Below are positions 24,610 to 32,329 of a stretch of 32,392 nucleotides of DNA, in pieces. The notes beneath the pieces are model-generated. The model worked only from the letters and a program-made list of their open reading frames with translations, made no database searches and had not been told where the DNA came from. A program made the position numbers and the translations under genes. Every line of letters begins with the position of its first letter. Positions within the stretch are counted from its first letter, which is position 1. The DNA is from Thiodiazotropha sp040507005 (lineage in GTDB: Bacteria > Pseudomonadota > Gammaproteobacteria > Chromatiales > Chromatiaceae), in NCBI GenBank assembly GCA_040507005.1, contig JBEVVS010000100.1:1-32392 (forward strand), read 5' to 3'.

Positions 24610-25846
24610 TTCTTATCGCTTCGACAGGTTGCAGCAAGCTGGCCCTCCAGGCGGGATAGATTCCGGCCAGCATCGAGGCGAGAAGAATCACGCCGCTGGT
24701 GATGCCTAGATGATCGAGTTTGAGATGGGGGTAGATCAACGGATCGACATAGAATCGAGATGTGGAACCGAGCAGAATCGAAAGATCGATACCATACAGG
24801 CCGGTGAATAACACCACCGCATAACCCAAAATAATGCCGGAAATTATGCCTACTATACCTATCGCTACCGCTTCAACAAACAGTATACCTGCGATTTGAT
24901 ATCCGGTGGTTCCGATCGCCATTAGCACACCAAACTCCCTGGTCCTCTCCAGCATTGAAATTAGCATGGTGTTGAGCTCCCCGGCCAGAACGATAAACAG
25001 CACCACCCCGAGAAAAAGGTAGAGAAAGCCATTATGCAGGGTCACCCACTCCTTCATAACAGGAAACATGGTATACCAAGGCATGACTTCAAGGTTGTCA
25101 TCCAGAAGGGATTGTTCCAGTTCAAAAGCCAGTGATGGAATCCGTTTTTCATCACTGCTTATGACGATGGTAGTGATCTTGTCCGTCAGATCCACCATCT
25201 CCTGAAGCGTTGCAAGGCTGGTGATCGCCATACCCTTGTCCAGGCCCATTTCGCCGCTAGTGATGATGCCGATCAGGGTAAGGGACTCCGCCACCATTGC
25301 GCCATAACGGTCATACCCGATGATAATCACTTCATCGCCAAGCTTGACCTGCAGATTGGTGGCAGTGGTAGCACCTAGAATCAACGCATACTCATCCTCG
25401 GGCGCCAGGAAACGGCCTATACCAATTCGTTTTGAGATTTCGGTAACCCGTCCCTCATTGACAGGATCCATGCCGATTAACATAACACCCTGGGTGGTGG
25501 TGTCCGATGCGGCAAGACCGAAGCTCTCTAGGCGCATGCTGTATTGGGATACCCCTGCCTGTTGCACTGCGTCGATGACTTTTTGTGGATTGGCGATAGC
25601 CTTCGACAATTCAGGGTGTTGAAAAAAACCCTTGTGGTGAATCTGGATGGAGCCAATGATGGCTTTTTGAAAGTTGCCGAGCATGTTGCGGTGCAGTCCC
25701 TCATTGAAACCCCAAAGAAAGATCAGTGAGGCCAGGCCTACCGCGATAGCCCCGACGGTCAAGAGGGTACGGCGTCGATGCATAAGCAGATTTCTTAACG
25801 CCACAGCCAGGATGGTATGAAAGACTGCTGAGGTCGGTTGGTTCAT
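24602..25846 (-). CDS. ABC transporter permease, FtsX/LolC/MacB type (first)
   Basis: The 414-residue product is a paralogue of the downstream permease with the same one-plus-three helix layout and the same start RNLLMHRRRTLLTVG and end MLAGIYPAWRASLLQPVEAIR. The periplasmic domain reads like the MacB/LolC porter domain, with EDEYALILGATTATNLQVKLGDEV as a familiar stretch. It starts 81 bp after the LolA-like gene and overlaps the second permease by 8 bp. Two different permeases with one ATPase match the LolC2/LolE-type heteromeric complex, but the sequences look too divergent to name lolC and lolE; the canonical set may be elsewhere. Confidence 0.9.
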   Translation of the reverse strand: MNQPTSAVFHTILAVALRNLLMHRRRTLLTVGAIAVGLASLIFLWGFNEGLHRNMLGNFQKAIIGSIQIHHKGFFQHPELSKAIANPQKVIDAVQQAGVSQYSMRLESFGLAASDTTTQGVMLIGMDPVNEGRVTEISKRIGIGRFLAPEDEYALILGATTATNLQVKLGDEVIIIGYDRYGAMVAESLTLIGIITSGEMGLDKGMAITSLATLQEMVDLTDKITTIVISSDEKRIPSLAFELEQSLLDDNLEVMPWYTMFPVMKEWVTLHNGFLYLFLGVVLFIVLAGELNTMLISMLERTREFGVLMAIGTTGYQIAGILFVEAVAIGIVGIISGIILGYAVVLFTGLYGIDLSILLGSTSRFYVDPLIYPHLKLDHLGITSGVILLASMLAGIYPAWRASLLQPVEAIRNG

Positions 25847-25927
25847 CTGCTTCCCGGGAAGTTACAAAATTAAACCGTATACTCAAGGATAATGCATTTT
25901 CCTGTTATACAGTAACAGCAATATGGG

Positions 25928-26674
25928 TTATTTCCCCTTTGCGGGGTTGAATAGATGATCATCCAGTAGGACGTTGAATTGGATGGACTTCAAGTTGATG
26001 ACAGTGCTTTTGCCCGGTTGGTCAAGGGGGGCCATGGTCCAACGGGTTGGAATGAGACGTCCTCCCATCTCCTTGACCTGGCCAAAGGTCATGCGTCGGT
26101 TGGCCCTTTTTTCACATTGATATTCCATTGTCAGCGGGATCCCATCGGCACGAATACGTTGCAGCAATCGCTTCCAGGTTACCTTGGCCGTTGCTGAGGG
26201 TGCTGATTCGATGGTCACTACCGTTTGTCCATCAACCTCTTCACGTTGAACGATACGGTGGGTGTATTGATCGATCAGCGAATCTGTCTCCAACAGGTCC
26301 TGATTATTGAAATCGGAGCCCATCCAGGGATCTTGCATCATTGCCGGCGAGATATTGATCTGCCTGCGAAGCTTGGGCAGATACATGGAGAGGATGTTGT
26401 TGACCTTTAGATAGATGGTGCCCTTGGTCTTGCGTGGCGTGAGAATTTCCATACGAAAGCGGTTGTTCTTTATATCATCATGGCTGCGAAAAGACATGCT
26501 GCGCTGCCAGTCGGGTCGAATGATATCGACCTGATACTCAGCAACGGTACCGCTGGAGCGCATCAACGCCTCAGTCTTTCTTAGCAGATCGACAGCTTCC
26601 TGTTCTGTTTCATCGGCCAGGCTTGCGCCGCTGCAGATGATCAGGATCCAGAAAGCCCGAATTAGCCCTTGCAT
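25928..26674 (-). CDS. LolA-like outer-membrane lipoprotein-sorting protein (with ABC operon)
   Basis: The product (248 residues from this start) has a signal peptide (cleavage near SLA, residue ~20) and a LolA-like fold pattern: helical N-terminus, then RSMSFRSHDDIKNNRFRMEIL, KTKGTIYLKVNNILSMYLPKLRRQI, WMGSDFNNQDLL and a C-terminal strand ending in DDHLFNPAKGK. This is the PF17131-type family also seen at 16185, though this copy is shorter and lacks the Cys pair. It probably accepts cargo from the ABC permeases encoded downstream. I choose ATG at 26674 over GTG at 26686: GGAAGTGAG lies at proper distance from the ATG but abuts the GTG. Confidence 0.85.
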   Translation of the reverse strand: MQGLIRAFWILIICSGASLADETEQEAVDLLRKTEALMRSSGTVAEYQVDIIRPDWQRSMSFRSHDDIKNNRFRMEILTPRKTKGTIYLKVNNILSMYLPKLRRQINISPAMMQDPWMGSDFNNQDLLETDSLIDQYTHRIVQREEVDGQTVVTIESAPSATAKVTWKRLLQRIRADGIPLTMEYQCEKRANRRMTFGQVKEMGGRLIPTRWTMAPLDQPGKSTVINLKSIQFNVLLDDHLFNPAKGK

Positions 26675-26714
26675 GTGATAACTCACTTCCGAAGTCGGAT
26701 ATTTAGATAGTTAG

Positions 26715-26742
26715 ATTATAAGCATTTGTTAATATATTGCCA
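26715..26742 (-). promoter_or_regulatory. candidate promoter of the LolA-like/ABC operon
   Basis: A perfect TATAAT -10 (minus strand, 26715-26720) lies about 40 bp before the ATG. A weak TGGCAA -35 (26737-26742) is 16 bp upstream. The surrounding 155-bp gap to pth is AT-rich on this side. Confidence 0.45.
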
Positions 26743-26842
26743 GTCCAAGCCCTGTAAAGGGCACCGTGCGGAGTCCTGCGATATCCAGATTGGTTAGGCT
26801 GGGGGGCGGTCGAGTGATCGATAGATCATGGATGATGGGGGG

Positions 26843-27427
26843 TCAGCGGCTGCTGTGGAGCCGATTCATCACCTTCTGCAACTCTCCTCTGACGATCTCG
26901 TCGAGACAGTCGATGGCCTCCTCGATGGCGTTGTCGATTGCTTCGCGATCGCTCTTCGAGGGACGCCCCAAGACATAGTTCACCACCAGATTGCGCTCAT
27001 TGGGGTGGTCAATGCCGATGCGTAAGCGATGGAAATCTCTGCTGCCCAGGGCACTCATGATGTCTCGCAGGCCGTTGTGACCGGCATGACCGCCACCGGT
27101 TTTGAGGCGTACCTGACCCGGTTCCAGGTCCAACTCATCATGTACCACCAGGATTTCATCCGGAGAGATGCGGAAATAGTTAGCCAGACTGGATACCGCC
27201 TGACCACTTCTATTCATGTAGGTTCTCGGTTTTAAGAGGCGCACCTCTTCACCGGCGATCCTCAATTGACAGACCAGCCCATGGTGACGGGACTCAGAGC
27301 GAAAGGGTTGGTGCAGTTGCTGTGCCAGCCTGTCCACAAACCAGAATCCTGCATTGTGGCGGGTTTCTTCATGCTCCGGTCCGGGGTTACCCAGGCCGAC
27401 GATGAGTTTGATGGGGTGGTTTGCCAC
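26843..27427 (-). CDS. pth: peptidyl-tRNA hydrolase
   Basis: Pth frees tRNA from peptidyl-tRNA dropped by ribosomes. The 194 residues match E. coli Pth in length. LIVGLGNPGPEHEETRHNAGFWFVD (in parts, ~8-32) holds the catalytic His in RHNAGF; TYMNRSGQAV, HDELDLEPGQVRLK and GGGHAGHNGLRDI are the other family motifs. The start is GTG at 27427 with a weak upstream site. It follows rplY by ~100 bp, the conserved order. A GC-rich inverted repeat (27497-27520) lies between them. Confidence 0.97.
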   Translation of the reverse strand: MANHPIKLIVGLGNPGPEHEETRHNAGFWFVDRLAQQLHQPFRSESRHHGLVCQLRIAGEEVRLLKPRTYMNRSGQAVSSLANYFRISPDEILVVHDELDLEPGQVRLKTGGGHAGHNGLRDIMSALGSRDFHRLRIGIDHPNERNLVVNYVLGRPSKSDREAIDNAIEEAIDCLDEIVRGELQKVMNRLHSSR

Positions 27428-27496
27428 GCTAATCTCGCTTGCCCAGGCCGTTACTCTGTCCTGGCAGGATAGGATTCCAGCAGTCGATATAGGGCT

Positions 27497-27520
27497 GGGG
27501 GGCTACAGTTATAACCCCCC
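27497..27520 (-). other. hairpin between rplY and pth
   Basis: Six Gs and six Cs (27497-27502 and 27515-27520) can form a stem with a 12-nt loop. No T-run follows on either strand. It may cause partial termination or processing of the rplY-pth transcript. Confidence 0.4.
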
Positions 27521-27531
27521 TAGGAATCAGC

Positions 27532-28167
27532 CTATTCTTCTGGCTCCTCGCCACCCTCTTCAGCGATACCTTCGTCGCTCGGCTCGACTTCCGTGGTGTG
27601 AGCAGTATGGATGGTAACAACGATCGGATCCTCGTTGCCTTCATGGGTGATCAGATCCACACCATCGGGAAGGGTGACTTCCGAGGCGTGCAAGATGGTA
27701 CCCATCTCCAGGTTCGCCATATCGATCTCGATGAACTCCGGCAGATCTTTCGGCAGACAGGTGATCTCCATGTCACTCATTACGTGACTCGCCTGGCCGC
27801 CAGCCTTGATGCCGGGGCAGGTCGATTCATTGATGAAGTGGAGCGGGATATGCAGGCGGATCTTTTCGTCAGCCTGGACCCGTTGAAAGTCGACATGCAG
27901 CAGAAAAGGCTTGGCGGGGTGGCGCTGTAGATCCTTTAGCACCACAGTCTCTTTCTTTTTGCCCAGTTTCAAGCTTAAAAGGTTGGCGTAGAACCCTTCA
28001 TTCTCCAGTGAATGAACCAGTTCATTGTGCGGTACACTGATCATCGTCGGCTCTTTATGGGCGCCATAAACGATGCCGGGTACCAAGCCGGAACGACGCA
28101 GGCGGCGGCTCGCACCTTTCCCTGAGTCGCTCCGAGGTTGAGCGTTAATTTCAAAATTGGTAGACAT
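27532..28167 (-). CDS. rplY: 50S ribosomal protein bL25, CTC/TL5 long form
   Basis: bL25 binds 5S rRNA in the large ribosomal subunit. The 211-residue protein is the long form. The L25 domain is at ~5-95 (RSDSGKGASRRLRRSGLVPGIVYG; HVDFQRV near 93). A CTC-type beta domain follows (~100-185). The tail from ~190 is very acidic (Glu-rich), unlike the 94-residue E. coli protein that has only the first domain. It follows prs and precedes pth, the conserved order. An inverted repeat in its leader may be regulatory. Confidence 0.96.
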   Translation of the reverse strand: MSTNFEINAQPRSDSGKGASRRLRRSGLVPGIVYGAHKEPTMISVPHNELVHSLENEGFYANLLSLKLGKKKETVVLKDLQRHPAKPFLLHVDFQRVQADEKIRLHIPLHFINESTCPGIKAGGQASHVMSDMEITCLPKDLPEFIEIDMANLEMGTILHASEVTLPDGVDLITHEGNEDPIVVTIHTAHTTEVEPSDEGIAEEGGEEPEE

Positions 28168-28204
28168 GGCAGTCTCCGTATCAGTTAAGTTACTTTAATA
28201 GAGA

Positions 28205-28232
28205 TGTGCCGTTTCGCGACCAAATCGGCACA
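28205..28232 (-). promoter_or_regulatory. inverted repeat in the rplY leader
   Basis: TGTGCCG (28205-28211) and CGGCACA (28226-28232) form a perfect 7-bp stem with a 14-nt loop, about 38 bp upstream of the rplY start. Autogenous control of rplY through its 5' leader is reported in E. coli; whether this hairpin has such a role is inference. Confidence 0.45.
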
Positions 28233-28259
28233 GGTTCGCTGAATGACAGCGGACGCGCG

Positions 28260-28287
28260 ATTCTACCAGGATTGGCTTTTTTTTCCA
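28260..28287 (-). promoter_or_regulatory. candidate rplY promoter
   Basis: On the minus strand TGGAAA (28282-28287) and TAGAAT (28260-28265) are 16 bp apart, and the -10 is preceded by TGG, making an extended -10 (TGgTAGAAT). It would give a leader of about 85 nt containing the inverted repeat at 28205-28232. Confidence 0.5.
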
Positions 28288-28379
28288 GCCCCAATAGGGC
28301 CCTCAGGCGTTTTTCTGGCACTGGCGGCTCCGCCCGCCCCGGGTCATGGATTCAAGCCTGCTTGAACCGGGAGGGTTTG

Positions 28380-29333
28380 TCAGTCGATGAAGAGCGAGCT
28401 GACGGACTCCTCGTTGGAGATGCGCCGCATGGTCTCCGCGAGCAGTTCGGCAATACTCACCTGACGTATCGGCGTGCACAGTTTTGCCTCATCGGAGAGA
28501 GGGATGGTGTTGGTCACCACCAACTCGTCGAGCAGGGAGTTGCTGAGGTTGGCCACGGCAGGTCCGGAGAGTACAGGGTGCGTACAGTAGGCAACCACCT
28601 TGGCCGCGCCATGCTCTTTCAGGGCGGCGGCGGCCTGACAGAGGGTGCCTGCCGTATCGACCAGGTCATCGATGAGAATACAGCTGCGTCCTTCCACGTG
28701 GCCGATAATATTCATGACCTTGGCCTCATTGGGTCTGGGACGACGTTTGTCGATGATGGCCAGTTCCGCATCGTCGAGTCGTTTTGCCAGTGCCCGTGCT
28801 CTCACCACACCGCCCACATCCGGGGAGACGACCACAATATCCGGATGTTTCTGCCGCCATACATCCCCCAGCAATATGGGCGAGGCGTAGACATTGTCCA
28901 CCGGAATATCGAAGAAGCCCTGGATCTGATCGGCATGCAGGTCCACGGTCAATACCCGGTCAGCCCCCGCGGCGCTGATCATTTTGGCGGCCAGTCGAGC
29001 TGTGATTGGTACCCGCGCGGAGCGGGGGCGCCGATCCTGTCGCGCATAGCCGAAGTAGGGGATGACCGCAGTGATGCGCTTGGCCGATGACCAGCGCATG
29101 GCGTCGATCATGACCAGCAGCTCCATCAGATTCTCATTGGTGGGTGTCGACGTGGGCTGGACGATAAACACATCGCGACCACGGACATTCTCATGGATCT
29201 CCGCCATGACTTCACCGTCACTGAAGCGACCAACCTGCATTTTCCCTAGCGGGAGGCTGAGGTGATCGACGATTTCATCGCTCAGTTCAGGATTGGCATT
29301 TCCGGAGAAGACCATCATGGCGGTGGCGGACAT
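28380..29333 (-). CDS. prs: ribose-phosphate pyrophosphokinase
   Basis: Prs makes PRPP from ribose 5-phosphate and ATP, for nucleotide, His, Trp and NAD synthesis. The product has 317 residues from this start (E. coli 315). MMVFSGNANPELSDEI, FSDGEVMAEI, YFGYARQDRR and the PRPP loop region DDLVDTAGTL are diagnostic. ATG at 29333 is chosen over an in-frame TTG at 29354, because AAGGGGAT lies 8 nt before the ATG and the length then matches the family. It lies ~40 bp downstream of tRNA-Gln, the usual order. Confidence 0.97.
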   Translation of the reverse strand: MSATAMMVFSGNANPELSDEIVDHLSLPLGKMQVGRFSDGEVMAEIHENVRGRDVFIVQPTSTPTNENLMELLVMIDAMRWSSAKRITAVIPYFGYARQDRRPRSARVPITARLAAKMISAAGADRVLTVDLHADQIQGFFDIPVDNVYASPILLGDVWRQKHPDIVVVSPDVGGVVRARALAKRLDDAELAIIDKRRPRPNEAKVMNIIGHVEGRSCILIDDLVDTAGTLCQAAAALKEHGAAKVVAYCTHPVLSGPAVANLSNSLLDELVVTNTIPLSDEAKLCTPIRQVSIAELLAETMRRISNEESVSSLFID

Positions 29334-29373
29334 GGTTTTGATCCCCTTTTTCAAACAGTGTTATGCAATGAAA

Positions 29374-29448
29374 TGGCTGGGGCGGCAGGATTCGAACCTA
29401 CGAATGCTGGGATCAAAACCCAGTGCCTTACCGCTTGGCGACGCCCCA
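29374..29448 (-). tRNA. tRNA-Gln (anticodon TTG)
   Basis: On the minus strand a 75-nt cloverleaf runs from TGGGGCG to CGCCCCA plus G and an encoded CCA. The anticodon stem-loop is CTGGG-TTTTGAT-CCCAG with anticodon TTG. The T-arm contains GGTTCGAATCC. It lies 7 bp after the ispE stop and just before prs, the common place for this tRNA in gammaproteobacteria, so it is likely cut out of the ispE-prs transcript. Confidence 0.97.
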
Positions 29449-29455
29449 AATTAAC

Positions 29456-30319
29456 TCAGTTCGGGTGGAGTAACCCCAATAGCGGGGAATGGTTAATTCC
29501 ACGCGCAACAAAACCATTCAGGCTCGCAGGCTTTTTCTGAAGCAGGGTGCGAGCCGACTGCTGATCAGCAAAGGCGGCGAATACACAGGCGCCGGTGCCG
29601 GTAAGACGGGCATCTGCGAACTGGTTCAGCCAATCCAATGCTTGCGCCACCTCCGGGTGGCGTCTGCGTACAACGGGTAGACAGTCATTCCGACAATCAC
29701 CCTGCAGAAAGGCGCGTATTTTGATCCGGGGGGAGTGGCGTGTCAAATCAGGCTGACTGAAGATCTCAGCGGTGGAGACGTGGCATGCTGGTTGTAGCAC
29801 CAGATACCACTCCTCCGGGAGATCGATATCGGTCAGCTCCTCACCTATCCCTTCTGCCCATGCAGCATGACCGTGGATGAAGATCGGCACATCGGCACCA
29901 AGGGTCAGGGCGATCTGTGTCAACTCTGACTGTGTGAGAGAGAGCCCCCAAAGCTGATTCAGGACCAGCAGTGTGGTCGCCGCATCTGAACTCCCTCCAC
30001 CAAGCCCTGCTCCCATGGGCAGGCGTTTTTCGAGGGTGATTTCCACCCCCTGGTCAGCGCCGCCTGCGATTTGCAGTTGCTTGGCTGCGCGATAACAGAG
30101 ATTGTCTGTTGCTGAGATGCCGCTTGAATCGTCACGCAGAATGATTTGCTTGTCATGGCGCCGTTTGAAGTGGAGTCGGTCATGCAGATCGAGAAACTGG
30201 AAAACGGTTTGCAATTGGTGGTAGCCGTCACTGCGCCTGCCGGTGATGCGCAGCATCAGGTTCAGCTTCGCGGGGGCCGGATAGGCTAGATTCTCGTCAG
30301 CCATACTGCATGCCGACAT
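29456..30319 (-). CDS. ispE: 4-diphosphocytidyl-2-C-methyl-D-erythritol kinase
   Basis: IspE phosphorylates CDP-methylerythritol in the MEP isoprenoid pathway. The 287-residue protein belongs to the GHMP kinases: PAPAKLNLMLRITGRRSDGYH at the N-terminus with the conserved Lys, PMGAGLGGGSSDAA as the ATP loop (~97-110), LGADVPIFIHGHAAWAEGIG with the catalytic Asp, and ARLTGTGACVFAAF near the C-terminus. ATGs at 30319 and 30304 are both possible; neither has a strong binding site. The gene starts 4 bp after the TPR lipoprotein stop, so translation is probably coupled. lolB, which often lies between these two genes, is absent. Confidence 0.96.
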   Translation of the reverse strand: MSACSMADENLAYPAPAKLNLMLRITGRRSDGYHQLQTVFQFLDLHDRLHFKRRHDKQIILRDDSSGISATDNLCYRAAKQLQIAGGADQGVEITLEKRLPMGAGLGGGSSDAATTLLVLNQLWGLSLTQSELTQIALTLGADVPIFIHGHAAWAEGIGEELTDIDLPEEWYLVLQPACHVSTAEIFSQPDLTRHSPRIKIRAFLQGDCRNDCLPVVRRRHPEVAQALDWLNQFADARLTGTGACVFAAFADQQSARTLLQKKPASLNGFVARGINHSPLLGLLHPN

Positions 30320-30323
30320 GGAA

Positions 30324-32057
30324 TCAGTTGTTGACGCCCAAGCGGTTCATGACCGGGTTGATAAAGCGGTTGTCAGGATCACGCTCATTGGCTTGCTTCC
30401 AGACTTCGATTGCCCGCTCTTTTTGACCCAAATGCCATAGCACCTCTCCCAAATGGGAAGCGATTTCAGCATCGGGGCTGATTTCGGCGGCCTTATTGAG
30501 AAACTCCAGGGCTGATTCGAGATTACCCAAACGGTACTCCACCCAGCCCATGCTATCGAGAATGGCGGGGCTTTCCGGTTTTAGTGCCAGGGCTTGCTGG
30601 ATATAGCCCTTGGCCTCGTCCAAACGGTCGGTTTGGTCGGCCAGGGTATAACCGAGCGCGTTCAGTGCGTCGGCATGGTCGGGTTCAGAGGCGATGATCT
30701 TTCGCAGATCGCTTTCCAGAAGATCGATCCGTTTTAGATCGGCTGCATTCAAACCCCGGGCATAGAGCAGGTCGATGTTGTCTTTAAAAATATCCAGGGC
30801 CTTGGTGTAGACCTGGTGGGCGGATTCGAAATCATCTGCTCCGCGCAGCAGCTCGGCTTCGATGATGTAGAATTTGACCTCATGTCCACTCTGGGTGATA
30901 CGCAGGCGCTGTAAGGTTTCACGGGCCTGATCAAGGTTTCCCTTGTCAGCCAGGATTTTTGCAATGCGTATCTGTGCATCCACAAGGTTTTTCCCTTCTA
31001 CCCGGCTGTACCACCCCAATGCCTGATCAGGTTTCTCCTCCTCCTCGGCAATCATGCCCAGGTAGAAGTTGGCTTGGTTGCGCTTTTGTCGCTTTTCAAC
31101 AAGTCTCTTCAGGTAGACCTTTGCCTCGTCATAGCGCTCCAGCTGCATATTGATAATGCCGAGGGAGAAGGTGATATCAACATCATCCGGGTCCTGCTCG
31201 TGGAGCGATTGATAAACGCCCATTGCCGCTTCTGTCTTATCCATCTCAAGCAAAATTCTCGCATATGCCTTGCCGAGTTGGGTGTTCTCCGGGGCATTCA
31301 GATAGGCTTGCTCGATAAATGCCAGTCCCTGCTCCTTTTGCTGCATGGTAATGATGGTTTGTGTTTTCAGGACCAGGCTTTGGGTGGAGTCTGGATTGAG
31401 CGAGAGGGAGCGATCGACGTAATCGAGGGCGAGGTTGTGTTGCTTGGCGCGATTGGCGGTCAAGGCGAGGGCGTACAGTGCCTTCGGGTCCTGACTCTCT
31501 TCCTCGACTAATTGCTGCATGATCAGCAGCGCCTGATCGGCGGCACCGGATTTTTCTGCGATGGCTGCAGCCTGAAGATAGCCGGAGAGTCCTTGGCTGT
31601 TTGCAATCTGCACCACCTGCTGCAGTTGCTTGACAGCCTGACTCAGGTCGTTCTTGCGGATATACAGGACAGAGGCTATTTGGCGAGCCTTAAGGGAGTC
31701 CGGTGAAATTTCAACCCACAGGGTCGCTGCAGCAAGTGCAGCCTCCGGCATATTTGCCTGAAGACCCAGGCCTGTCGCGCGCTCGGCTGCACTCTCGTCT
31801 CGCGACTCTTTGGCGGCCTGAAGTGCATGCTCGAAGGCGAGTTTACTATGTCCTCGTTGGGCGGCGATCTCACCGGTAAGGGTGTTGTAAATGAGATCCC
31901 CGCTGAGTCCGTCCGTAGCAGGGGCCTGGGGTGCCTGTTGGATTCCACCTTCTGCCAAGGCCGGGAGTCCAGTTGTGCTTGTCGGATTGTTGGCGCAAGC
32001 AGAGAGCAGGAGGCCCGATAAAATTAGAAGATGCTTAATTTGCTGGTTGATATGCAT
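30324..32057 (-). CDS. TPR-repeat outer-membrane lipoprotein
   Basis: The 577-residue protein has a lipoprotein signal with lipobox LLSAC (Cys21) and Ala at +2, then a Pro/Thr/Gly-rich linker (~22-50). The rest is built of about 12-14 tetratricopeptide repeats, clearest at ~480-565 (ALNALGYTLADQTDRLDEAKGY; SMGWVEYRLGNLESALEFLNKAAEISPDA, in parts). It corresponds to the TPR protein (PA4667-like) encoded upstream of lolB-ispE in Pseudomonas. TPR lipoproteins are protein-protein scaffolds at the envelope; no catalytic domain is seen. It heads the ispE-tRNA-prs operon. The start ATG at 32057 lacks an obvious binding site. Confidence 0.92.
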   Translation of the reverse strand: MHINQQIKHLLILSGLLLSACANNPTSTTGLPALAEGGIQQAPQAPATDGLSGDLIYNTLTGEIAAQRGHSKLAFEHALQAAKESRDESAAERATGLGLQANMPEAALAAATLWVEISPDSLKARQIASVLYIRKNDLSQAVKQLQQVVQIANSQGLSGYLQAAAIAEKSGAADQALLIMQQLVEEESQDPKALYALALTANRAKQHNLALDYVDRSLSLNPDSTQSLVLKTQTIITMQQKEQGLAFIEQAYLNAPENTQLGKAYARILLEMDKTEAAMGVYQSLHEQDPDDVDITFSLGIINMQLERYDEAKVYLKRLVEKRQKRNQANFYLGMIAEEEEKPDQALGWYSRVEGKNLVDAQIRIAKILADKGNLDQARETLQRLRITQSGHEVKFYIIEAELLRGADDFESAHQVYTKALDIFKDNIDLLYARGLNAADLKRIDLLESDLRKIIASEPDHADALNALGYTLADQTDRLDEAKGYIQQALALKPESPAILDSMGWVEYRLGNLESALEFLNKAAEISPDAEIASHLGEVLWHLGQKERAIEVWKQANERDPDNRFINPVMNRLGVNN

Positions 32058-32067
32058 ATGTTTAGTA

Positions 32068-32096
32068 GTAATAAAGGTAATTCGGGCTCACTGCAA
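32068..32096 (-). promoter_or_regulatory. weak candidate promoter of the TPR-ispE operon
   Basis: On the minus strand TTGCAG (32091-32096) and TATTAC (32068-32073) are 17 bp apart, close to the TPR start codon. Matches to consensus are modest and the leader would be very short. Confidence 0.3.
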
Positions 32097-32285
32097 GTGT
32101 TCTCTCATGCCTGGGGTGCCATAAATCCAGGTCGCCAAAGCCTAGTATGATGCGCATCACCCGACAGGGCCAGGGAGCCAGGCCGGATGTTCCACTTCGA
32201 TCTGGTTGCACCTATCTTTCCCCGGCAGCATGGTGGTGTGATTTCGGGCATATGCAATAGACAAAAAAATGTTTGGAATGTTGTA

Positions 32286-32314
32286 TTGACTTTGCACGGT
32301 CTAGGCGTCAGAAT
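32286..32314 (+). promoter_or_regulatory. promoter of tRNA-Tyr
   Basis: TTGACT (32286-32291) and CAGAAT (32309-32314) are 17 bp apart. A GC-rich discriminator (GCCCGG) follows, as in stringently controlled stable-RNA promoters. Transcription would start about 10 nt before the tRNA. Confidence 0.7.
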
Positions 32315-32329
32315 GCCCGGCTCTCGCTT

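Larger units (their letters stand above)
32058..32329. other. divergent gap between TPR gene and tRNA-Tyr
   Basis: The 272-bp gap holds the promoters of both flanking genes and a 12-bp perfect palindrome, TGATGCGCATCA, at 32148-32159. No gene was recognised in it. Confidence 0.6.

Noticed and set aside
27497..27520. G6/C6 hairpin as an intrinsic terminator of rplY
   Set aside because: No T-run follows and pth normally belongs to the same transcript; kept only as a hairpin.
28206..29090. 294-residue plus-strand open frame over prs
   Set aside because: Antisense shadow of prs, with no recognisable domain.
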